Positions 8,361 through 15,941 of a DNA stretch of 64,000 nucleotides are shown here, in pieces; positions within the stretch are counted from its first letter, which is position 1, and each line of letters begins with the position of its first letter. The notes below the pieces were generated by a model, which was not told the origin of the DNA, searched no databases, and saw nothing but the letters and a program-made list of their open reading frames with translations. This DNA comes from Acidobacteriota bacterium (GTDB taxonomy: Bacteria; Acidobacteriota; Holophagae; Acanthopleuribacterales; Acanthopleuribacteraceae), in NCBI GenBank assembly GCA_020439745.1, contig JAGQSC010000003.1, positions 186,001 through 250,000 of the forward strand, written 5' to 3'. Both the position numbers and the translations under genes were made by a program.

Positions 8361-10076
8361 TCAACGTCCCAGGTAAGCTGGTGCCTGAACGGCCAATTGA
8401 TTCATGAGCTCGGTGGCTACTTTCGCACCATTAATCTCGGCTTTTCCGCCACCCTTCAATACAAAAGCAAAAGCGATCTTCGCCTGATTGACTGGCGTAA
8501 AGCCTACAATGATCGCATCATACGGGCGGTCTCCTGCTGTTCCTGTCTTGGCGGCGAGCGTTAATTGATTGAGCTCAATATTACGGGCGGTTCCTCGAGG
8601 ATCCTCAAGAGCCGCAACCATGGACCGGGTCAGTACCTCCACAACGTCTGCATTGATCACTTTCCGTCCCTTTTCGGCCTCTGTCGTACGGATGGCCGCG
8701 CCCTTCAGGTTGATGACGCGATCAATTAGCTTAGGGTTTGGCATCACGCCACCATTAGAAATGGTAGCGGGTAGTACAGCCAGACCCAAAGTAGTGGCCC
8801 TAATATAATCCAAACCGATAGCGGCGCGGCCGAGCTGGTAATCATCGGATGGATCGAGTGCCAACTTCCCATAACGTGCCGGTGTAAAGAAATAGGGTTT
8901 GGTTTCGTCGTCAAAGAAGCGTCTCAATCCAGACCTCAGTTTGGGCCAACCCATTTCAATGCCCATGTGGGCGAAGATCAGGTTACATGAAACAGCCATC
9001 CCTTCTTCCATGGTCTCGATTCGGCCATGCTCCGTCCAATCGTAAAATACGCGTCCACTGATTCGTTCACTGGAAGGATAGTTCTTGGGTACATAGCCAT
9101 CAACACGCCCATTTTGCTGAAGAAAAAAGGCATAAGTTATTAGTTTTACAACAGAACCAGGTTCGAATTCGAACCCGAACGGGTCCACGCCAGATGTGCC
9201 ATAGGCCGCGATGACATCGCCACTTGCGACATCAAGAATGACCATGGCCCCTTCATATCCTTTCATCGCCTGGTAGGCAGAGCGCTGCACGTCCAAATCC
9301 AGCGTCGTCACAATACGATTGAGCTTATCGCGGGTGTCCAGTCCACCCAATAATTGCCCGGGCTTGTCGCCGGCCTGGGGCCAACCAGAGAACAATCTGG
9401 GTACACTGTACAGGTGGTTTGAGTTCTTGACGTCAAAGACGACAATCGGTCGCAATTGCCGGTCCATAACCACGGGCATCTCAAATGTCTGTTCAAATTG
9501 GTCAGCCATGGACTGCAGCGAACGAAATAGTTCGTTTGATTTGTCGGCAGCAGGCACATTGGAAAGCATGCGTCGGGCTTCAGCTAACTCGCGCATTCCA
9601 AGAGCCAATGTCGCAAAATCCAAATAATGGGTGCGCAAGTCGTCCGCACTTCGCCAGCTAAGCAAAAAGTCGCGATACAACAGCCCTCTCTGATAGTGAC
9701 CCAGACTAATAAACCGATCGAGAACGACTGCCGGGTCGGCGCCAAATCTACCGCTACCCTGCGACAGCACCTCACTGAATAAACGGGTCGCTTCAGCCTC
9801 CTCCCCTCGAAGCAATGCGAGTGCACCTAAGCCATCACGCCCCACCCCACGAGAAAAAGGAAAGCTCGCAGCACGTTGAAAAAGTCGAGCCGCATCTTCG
9901 TCTTCAGATGAGGCCAAATGCTGATTAGCTTTACTCAAAGTGTATTTGATGAACTGGCCGTGGGCAAAAAACGCAGCAAATACGACAGCAGAAACCAATA
10001 CAACAAACCGAAGTGGTTTAAGCCGAAGGGTTCCCCGCCTGCGCCTCGGTGCATAATTGCGACTTAATCGTACCAA
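8361..10076 (-). CDS. Penicillin-binding transpeptidase with N-terminal TPR-like region
   Basis: A 571-residue membrane-anchored D,D-transpeptidase of peptidoglycan synthesis. A basic N-terminus precedes one membrane helix (about 23-40). Residues about 45-195 are helical and repeat-like (DAARLFQRAASFPFS, EAEATRLFSEVLSQG), resembling TPRs rather than the usual PBP dimerisation domain. The transpeptidase domain carries all three motifs: SVVK (308-311), SCN (363-365) and KTG (510-512). The start is a TTG following GGGGTTACG. It lies nine bases upstream of thiI and about 100 bases downstream of trkH on the same strand. It could be an FtsI/PBP2-like elongation or division enzyme or a specialised class B PBP; the N-terminal swap prevents a firm assignment. 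Confidence 0.87.
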   Translation of the reverse strand: MVRLSRNYAPRRRRGTLRLKPLRFVVLVSAVVFAAFFAHGQFIKYTLSKANQHLASSEDEDAARLFQRAASFPFSRGVGRDGLGALALLRGEEAEATRLFSEVLSQGSGRFGADPAVVLDRFISLGHYQRGLLYRDFLLSWRSADDLRTHYLDFATLALGMRELAEARRMLSNVPAADKSNELFRSLQSMADQFEQTFEMPVVMDRQLRPIVVFDVKNSNHLYSVPRLFSGWPQAGDKPGQLLGGLDTRDKLNRIVTTLDLDVQRSAYQAMKGYEGAMVILDVASGDVIAAYGTSGVDPFGFEFEPGSVVKLITYAFFLQQNGRVDGYVPKNYPSSERISGRVFYDWTEHGRIETMEEGMAVSCNLIFAHMGIEMGWPKLRSGLRRFFDDETKPYFFTPARYGKLALDPSDDYQLGRAAIGLDYIRATTLGLAVLPATISNGGVMPNPKLIDRVINLKGAAIRTTEAEKGRKVINADVVEVLTRSMVAALEDPRGTARNIELNQLTLAAKTGTAGDRPYDAIIVGFTPVNQAKIAFAFVLKGGGKAEINGAKVATELMNQLAVQAPAYLGR

Positions 10077-10174
10077 CGTAACCCCTTTTCAGCCGTTTCG
10101 GGCAAACCCAAAGCCTAACAAAAATCGGGCCATCTGTCAGGATCTTTGAGTAGGGCCTGTTCGATTCAATCCAA

Positions 10175-11623
10175 TCAACGTCGCCAAGTCTGAGGGTGAA
10201 ACAGAATCAGGACCGAAAATATCTCGAGCCGACCCATAATCATGCAGACACTTAACACCAGAATTCCCGGTGTCGGAATGGCCAGGAAGTTCTCGGTTGG
10301 ACCGATGTCTCCAAGCCCAGGACCCACGTTGCCGAGACACGTCAGTGTTGCAGTGACAGCAGTAAGGATATCCACACCCAAGAATCCGAGAAATGCCGAC
10401 GCGGTCATGTGGAGCATGATAAAAACGAGAAACAGACCGAGAATATTCTGAATCACTTCTCGTTTCACCCGACTGCCGTCTAACTTCACCACAAATACAC
10501 CGTTTGGATGGAGCTGTTGGTTCAAAAGTATCTTTAAGTATTTGAACAAGAGCAGCACACGAACCACCTTCAAGCCACCTCCTGTACTCCCTGCACAGCC
10601 CCCGACCACCATGAGTCCAAGGAGAATCATCTTGGCAAACGGTGTCCACAGCTCAAAATCAGACGTGCCGAATCCGGTCGTTGTCATGATCGAAACCACT
10701 TGAAACAAGCTTTCACGGAAGTTCTGTTCCGTAGGAATGGACTCGTTGAGTCGGGACAAATAGATCGCCAACGTAGCAAGAGCAATGATCGTTACGTAAA
10801 ATCGAAGTTCAGCCTGCTTCAGGTACGCCAATGGTTTACCAACGAGCGCACGATAATGAAGGGAAAAGCTGATGCCACACAGAAACATAAAGAAGATGAT
10901 GATGTAGTGCACGGATGGGCTAGAGAAGTGTCCAACCGAAGAGTTGTAGTTGGAGAACCCGCCAGTGGCCACGGTTCCAAAGGTATGACACGCAGCATCG
11001 AACCAGTTGAGGCCTGCAATCATCAATAAGACAAAGCAAATCGCGCTGACGAGAATGTAAACGCCCCACAATAATTTAGCAGTCTGCTGGATTCGCGGCC
11101 TCAATTTGTCTTTGGTCGGACCGGGCGATTCCGCCTTGTATAGCTGCATGCCACCTAAACCCAGGAAGGGTAGGATGGCCACCGACAGCACGATGATTCC
11201 CATGCCGCCTAGCCAGTGCAAAAAACTTCGCCAGAACAGAACACCCTCAGGCAGATTCTCGATATTTGCCAGAATAGTGGATCCCGTGGTTGTTAACCCC
11301 GAGGCCGATTCAAAAAACGCATAGGAAAAGTTGGGTATGGTGCCGGTCATGACAAACGGCAACGCGCCGATCAGCGAGGCCCCGAACCAACTGAATCCCA
11401 CGATGCCAAATCCGTCTTTGAGACTGAGGTCTTGCGTTCCCAAGCGTTTCGAATTGCCCAAAAAGAGACCCGTTCCGATGGCCATGGACAGGACGGCGCT
11501 CAGCAGCAGACGCCACACTGATCCATCGGCAAAATACACACTGACAGCCGTTGCCAGCAACATAGATGCACCGATAAAAAATATGACAACCCCAACAATG
11601 GCAAGGACCCGACTCAATCTCAC
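10175..11623 (-). CDS. trkH: Trk/Ktr-type potassium uptake channel subunit TrkH
   Basis: A 482-residue inner-membrane protein with about ten hydrophobic helices arranged as the four-fold pore repeats of the Trk/Ktr/HKT superfamily. Filter-type segments are visible: ESASGLTTTGST (about 106-117), FGTVATGGFS (about 215-224), VSIMTTTGFGTSD (about 310-322) and CLGNVGPGLGDIGP (about 435-448), each with the conserved glycine for K+ selectivity. GGCAGSTGGGLKVVR matches the TrkH loop. It starts with GTG overlapping the trkA stop (GTGA at 11620-11623), so subunits are translated in coupled fashion. It mediates K+ import gated by the TrkA ring. Confidence 0.95.
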   Translation of the reverse strand: MRLSRVLAIVGVVIFFIGASMLLATAVSVYFADGSVWRLLLSAVLSMAIGTGLFLGNSKRLGTQDLSLKDGFGIVGFSWFGASLIGALPFVMTGTIPNFSYAFFESASGLTTTGSTILANIENLPEGVLFWRSFLHWLGGMGIIVLSVAILPFLGLGGMQLYKAESPGPTKDKLRPRIQQTAKLLWGVYILVSAICFVLLMIAGLNWFDAACHTFGTVATGGFSNYNSSVGHFSSPSVHYIIIFFMFLCGISFSLHYRALVGKPLAYLKQAELRFYVTIIALATLAIYLSRLNESIPTEQNFRESLFQVVSIMTTTGFGTSDFELWTPFAKMILLGLMVVGGCAGSTGGGLKVVRVLLLFKYLKILLNQQLHPNGVFVVKLDGSRVKREVIQNILGLFLVFIMLHMTASAFLGFLGVDILTAVTATLTCLGNVGPGLGDIGPTENFLAIPTPGILVLSVCMIMGRLEIFSVLILFHPQTWRR

Positions 11624-12963
11624 GGAAACATGGCCTCTAGCTGACGTTGCGATTCAGGTTGTCCAATCACCACGACCTTATCCCCTACCTCTAAAGTGGA
11701 AAAGCCGGTGGGGATGAACACGTCCTGCCCCCGGCTAATCATCCCGAATACCACTCGTGTTTTCAGTTTCAGGTGTTTCAAGGCCGTACCCACCAGTTTA
11801 CAGCGTTCGGTAACAATGAACTCGATGATCTCGGCGCTGTTCCCTTTCAAAGTAGCAACCGACAGGATGTTACCCCGCCGCACATACTTGAGGATGGTAT
11901 CAACGACTGCCAGGCGGGACGATACGGCGGTGTTCACACCCACCTTCTTAACCAACGGTACGTATTCCAGTTTCTCGAGCAAGGCAATGACTACGGTCAC
12001 GCGATGATTCCTGGCAATCAGGCCCGTTAACAAGTTTTCTTCATCATCCTGAGTAAGCGCCAAAAAGGCGTCCATCTCGTTTAACCCCTCTTGCTCAAGC
12101 AGTTCAACATCCGTCGCATCACCCTGTATAACTAAGGTTTCGTCCAATTCTTCGGCGAGTTCCTCGGCCCTGTCCCCATCGGCTACAATCAGAGTCGCGT
12201 TAATTCTCTGCCGTTCCAGCATCTGGCATAAGTAATAGGCCACCTTGCTCCCACCAAGTACCATCACACGTTTGATTGGTTTGCGATCCATACCGCAAAA
12301 CTCATAAACGTAATCCATCGCCTGTTTCTTGGCGATGATGTACACCTGATCACCCGCTTCCAGGTGCGTTGATCCATGGGGCAATAGGGTTTGGCCAGCT
12401 CGGGTAATCGCCACGATCAGGTAATTCTCCACGCCAAATTTGATTTTCAAGTCATGTAACGGACCTTCCAAGCACGGAGCACCCTCGTGAACCGTCAACC
12501 CCACCAGTAACACCTGTCCGCTGCCAAACTCAGCCACGTCGGTGGCCTCCGGAACACCCAGCAAATTCATAATTTGCAAAGCACATTCGAATTCCGGGTT
12601 GATGAGCAGGTCTACGCCTAGGTGGTGTTCACTGAGCCAATCATCCAAGGGGTAATAATCCATGTCGCTCACTCGAGCGATTTTGAAGGGGACATTGTAC
12701 TGAGCTGCTGCAAGGGCGGCGATCATATTGGTCTCATCCGAATTCGTGACCGCCATCAGCATATCGCATCTCTCAATGCCGGCTTTTCTCAGGATCCTGG
12801 GTGAAGCACCATTTCCCTCCACTACCATAATGTCGAATTGATCTTGAAGCACCTGGGCGCGTTGCTTGCTGGCGTCGATGAGCGTGACATCCTGGTTTTC
12901 CGATGACAAGTGGCCTGCCAGATGGGTACCCACAGATCCCGCGCCAACGACAATAATCCTCAT
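11620..12963 (-). CDS. trkA: Trk system potassium uptake regulatory protein TrkA
   Basis: A 447-residue cytoplasmic protein with the duplicated RCK plan of TrkA: an N-terminal Rossmann NAD-binding half starting MRIIVVGAGSVGTHLA, a TrkA_C domain (about 140-220, LEAGDQVYIIAKK), a second Rossmann half (RVMVLGGSKVAYYL, about 232 onward) and a second TrkA_C domain ending LEVGDKVVVIG. It forms the ring that gates TrkH in response to nucleotides. GGGAGTAGAC precedes the ATG. trkH follows with a four-base overlap; the barrel gene upstream ends only nine bases before it, so all three are probably one transcript. Confidence 0.95.
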   Translation of the reverse strand: MRIIVVGAGSVGTHLAGHLSSENQDVTLIDASKQRAQVLQDQFDIMVVEGNGASPRILRKAGIERCDMLMAVTNSDETNMIAALAAAQYNVPFKIARVSDMDYYPLDDWLSEHHLGVDLLINPEFECALQIMNLLGVPEATDVAEFGSGQVLLVGLTVHEGAPCLEGPLHDLKIKFGVENYLIVAITRAGQTLLPHGSTHLEAGDQVYIIAKKQAMDYVYEFCGMDRKPIKRVMVLGGSKVAYYLCQMLERQRINATLIVADGDRAEELAEELDETLVIQGDATDVELLEQEGLNEMDAFLALTQDDEENLLTGLIARNHRVTVVIALLEKLEYVPLVKKVGVNTAVSSRLAVVDTILKYVRRGNILSVATLKGNSAEIIEFIVTERCKLVGTALKHLKLKTRVVFGMISRGQDVFIPTGFSTLEVGDKVVVIGQPESQRQLEAMFP

Positions 12964-12972
12964 GTCTACTCC

Positions 12973-14217
12973 CTATTTCCCATAAACAAACCGCATCAAT
13001 ACAGTGAATCCTTCGTCGTTCTGGTCCTCCAGATTCGATGTGCGCTCAGACCAACCAAAGGTCATAGACAAGGTCATGGGATCCCGTAGAGCCACATCAA
13101 AAGTCAAACCGCCCAACAAGCGATCGTCTTTGCGACGTTCCGCGGAAATGGCGTTAGGTTCATATTTGTTTTGACCGACGGTGATCAGTGGACCTACGCT
13201 CATGCGTTTTGTGAATCGGTACTTGGACGAGAATGAGACTTGGCTACTGCGATAATAATCAAATCCCTGAAACACAGACACCACAGGTGTTTGGCTCAAA
13301 CTGAAATCCATGGAAAAGCGGCGCGTAATCTTGTAGTCCCCGAATGCATCCACGCGCAATGCTTGATGTGATGAGTCCAGCGCATCATTTTCCAAATAGT
13401 CAAAATCAAAGTCAACCACGCCTAATTTGAGATCGGTGTGAAAACGTTCACCGAGCTCGTTGCGGACACCCACCATAAGGGTTGTAGCGCGATTTGTATA
13501 AGGGTCTGGGTCGTCGCGGAAATCCTTTTCTTCATACCTAAGTTCAAAGTGCGGCCAAAAGCGTTTGGATTTGTGCCAAAAAAGGCCTAGGGTCGCACGG
13601 TCTCCTTGGTGGTTAAGGCTGACCAACGAGGTGTCAGAACTCTCGGTAAACTCAAACTCTGTGTGTCTTGCCTCAAAATTCACAGTCACTTTCGGGCTGA
13701 TCTGCACGCTCAAATCCAAACCAGCCGATTGGTTTTGGTTGGTGGCTCGTTGGTCAATCTCGCTGTTGGGCCGCGCTATGGACTCCCTTTGACTGTAACT
13801 TATCGATGCATAGGCTCGCCTCAGCATAAAGTGGATCTTGGAAGACGCGTCGAGGTCGATGTCATTTAAGTAGTCCAATTCCTTAAACCAGTTATAGGAG
13901 AGTTTCGTATCGGCTTCCCACGCCCAAATTCCGCTGGCTCGGTAAACAGCATTTATCCCTACAAACGGCGCAGCTTGATAGTCATCCACCTTCTGAAGAT
14001 CGGACTCACTGAGTACGTTGGAATCATAGCCAGTCTCACGGACACCAAACGATGGATCAAAGGACCAACGCCCCGCACGCCATAGAGCGGATTCGATTTT
14101 GGATTCAAGATAAGACTTGCGATCAAAAACTGCGCTGCGGTACCTGGATCGATCGTTCTGTCCCCAAGCCGTCCACGCGACAACAGCCAGCAATGTGAGA
14201 TTGAGGGCTTTCTTCAT
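12973..14217 (-). CDS. Outer-membrane beta-barrel protein
   Basis: About 414 residues. The N-terminus (MKKALNLTLLAVVAWTAWGQ) is a Sec signal peptide with likely cleavage after AWG. The mature chain starts with SFDPSFGVRETGYDSNV, as in exopolysaccharide-type outer-membrane barrels (BBP2-like). It then alternates polar and aromatic residues in many amphipathic strands and ends in FTVLMRFVYGK, close to a terminal aromatic signature. ATG 14217 is chosen because AGGGGAT lies directly upstream and the signal peptide starts there; a TTG five codons earlier is less likely. The trkA gene follows after nine bases. Cargo or ligand is unknown. Confidence 0.7.
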   Translation of the reverse strand: MKKALNLTLLAVVAWTAWGQNDRSRYRSAVFDRKSYLESKIESALWRAGRWSFDPSFGVRETGYDSNVLSESDLQKVDDYQAAPFVGINAVYRASGIWAWEADTKLSYNWFKELDYLNDIDLDASSKIHFMLRRAYASISYSQRESIARPNSEIDQRATNQNQSAGLDLSVQISPKVTVNFEARHTEFEFTESSDTSLVSLNHQGDRATLGLFWHKSKRFWPHFELRYEEKDFRDDPDPYTNRATTLMVGVRNELGERFHTDLKLGVVDFDFDYLENDALDSSHQALRVDAFGDYKITRRFSMDFSLSQTPVVSVFQGFDYYRSSQVSFSSKYRFTKRMSVGPLITVGQNKYEPNAISAERRKDDRLLGGLTFDVALRDPMTLSMTFGWSERTSNLEDQNDEGFTVLMRFVYGK

Positions 14218-14345
14218 AGGATCCCCTAACAAGATATTGATGTTGCAAGTCTAGGAGCTTAACGGCAGCTTGAAAAGAGTCGAGTTCATTCACTCGATCC
14301 ATGGACCACTTCTGATAAGATCACATCAAAGATAGGATGGTCGAT

Positions 14346-15941
14346 GTGAAAGTTCTCTCAATGCTATTTTTTCTTGGCGCTTGCGGCTCACTATGGTCGC
14401 AGAACGCCTTTTACGTCCAACTCCTGGATGAAGGTAAGCACTTCATGGCGCTGGAAGATTTTGATCATGCGTCACAGTACTTAGAAATAGCCGCATTTGG
14501 ACTACTGGACCACCAAGACCTATGGCGAGAGGCTTCAGTCCGTCGACTCTTTTGTTTGGCCATGCTCGATCATGACGACAGCGTCACATCACTCACAGTG
14601 ACTTTGAAGTCGTGGATCCCCGAAAATGCGCAAAAACCAAGTGGCCTCGACCTACCGCTGTGGCAGGCATACCGAACATACGCCGGAAACAACACAAGTT
14701 TTGACCCATCATTGGTGACCGACGATCAGGCTACTGAGTTTTTGTTGAAACTCAACCCCAACATACCAGCTCTGTGGGCGGCTCGCTTAAAAACGCTGAG
14801 CGCAGACCAACAAGCTGACGCTGAGGCTTGGATCCAGCGAGGAATGGCATTTGCCGGACAAGACATGGTTTTTCTAGATGCGTGTGCCCGCTGGTACTAC
14901 ACAATGTCACAACTGGAAAAAGCAGACTCAATTGCCGATCGCATGCTTACCTTGGATCCCAACAACGAATTGGCACACGAGATCAAAGCCCTAGAAGCCG
15001 AATCGAGGGGACGAAAAAGCCAAGCCCAAAAACACAGAACCTTTGTCCAAAATGGGCAATTACAGCCCTATACGGCTGAAGATGGCACCGGTGAACCTGA
15101 GATCCCACAATCGGTGATCGAAGAAAACACCGACCAAGCCAAGCCCAAGACCCATCGTGCCCTTGAAAAAATGCTTAAGTCCGATCCGGCTAATCTTGAT
15201 CTGCGCGCAGCGTTGGTTGGCCTTTACCTAGACCGAAACGATTTGAAGAAGGCGAGCAAGCACCTATCAATCCTGGGCCAATCCGATCGCACGAGCCTCA
15301 CCTATATGGGTCTTTTTGCCAGATTCAACTACCTTTCAAAGAATCACGAGACCAATCTAACGCTTTTCGACGTGCCTAGACGCAACGATGAAATTCACTA
15401 TTATTTGGGTAAAAGTTGCTTGGCACTCAATCTTAACGACCGCGCGCTTCACACGCTGAAAAACCTGAGCCCAGGCTACAAAGAGGATGTCCAGGCACTC
15501 ATCGACGAGGCCAGGCGCCGAACGGAAGAGGAAGCATCACCCCCCGACCAGCGCGCCACCTTAACGCGTTTGGTCGAAACGGGAAAGGCAACCTTCGTGG
15601 AACAGATAGACCTGGGGCTCAGCTACATCCAAGCAAACGATTGGGAGGACGCGAAACGTTACATCCAAAAACTTACGAAATTGTACCCCAAGGAACCACA
15701 AGTGCTGTACCTGGCCGCTCGGGTCCTGATTCAAGAAGGCAAATACGCAGAAGCAGCCAAGTCATTAAGCGGCTTGGCCAATGCGGGTTTTCATCAGCAC
15801 GAGGTACTTTACTACGGTGGTCTGGCCTACTATCGAGACGGGAAAAAGGATCACGCCACCTACATGTTCGCCCGAGCACTCAAATCGGGCACCAAATACG
15901 AAGCCGAAATTCAATCGATGCTAGAAGGCATGCATCAATGA
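14346..15941 (+). CDS. Exported TPR-repeat protein
   Basis: A protein of about 531 residues with a hydrophobic leader (VKVLSMLFFLGACGSLWSQ) and repeated TPR-like helical pairs, for example DPANLDLRAALVGLYLDRND and PKEPQVLYLAARVLIQEGKY. The leader could be cut by signal peptidase I after WSQ, or lipidated at the Cys of LGAC; the two cannot be separated by eye. GTG 14346 is preferred over ATG 14337 because the AGGA ribosome-binding site lies at 14334, too close to the ATG but correctly spaced for the GTG. It is divergent from the barrel gene. TPR proteins scaffold envelope complexes; the partner is unknown. Its end overlaps the opposing large secreted gene by seven bases. Confidence 0.7.
   Translation: MKVLSMLFFLGACGSLWSQNAFYVQLLDEGKHFMALEDFDHASQYLEIAAFGLLDHQDLWREASVRRLFCLAMLDHDDSVTSLTVTLKSWIPENAQKPSGLDLPLWQAYRTYAGNNTSFDPSLVTDDQATEFLLKLNPNIPALWAARLKTLSADQQADAEAWIQRGMAFAGQDMVFLDACARWYYTMSQLEKADSIADRMLTLDPNNELAHEIKALEAESRGRKSQAQKHRTFVQNGQLQPYTAEDGTGEPEIPQSVIEENTDQAKPKTHRALEKMLKSDPANLDLRAALVGLYLDRNDLKKASKHLSILGQSDRTSLTYMGLFARFNYLSKNHETNLTLFDVPRRNDEIHYYLGKSCLALNLNDRALHTLKNLSPGYKEDVQALIDEARRRTEEEASPPDQRATLTRLVETGKATFVEQIDLGLSYIQANDWEDAKRYIQKLTKLYPKEPQVLYLAARVLIQEGKYAEAAKSLSGLANAGFHQHEVLYYGGLAYYRDGKKDHATYMFARALKSGTKYEAEIQSMLEGMHQ

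Noticed and set aside
10137-10649. 170-codon minus-strand frame
   Set aside because: Overlaps trkH in another frame; TrkH filter motifs establish the real frame.
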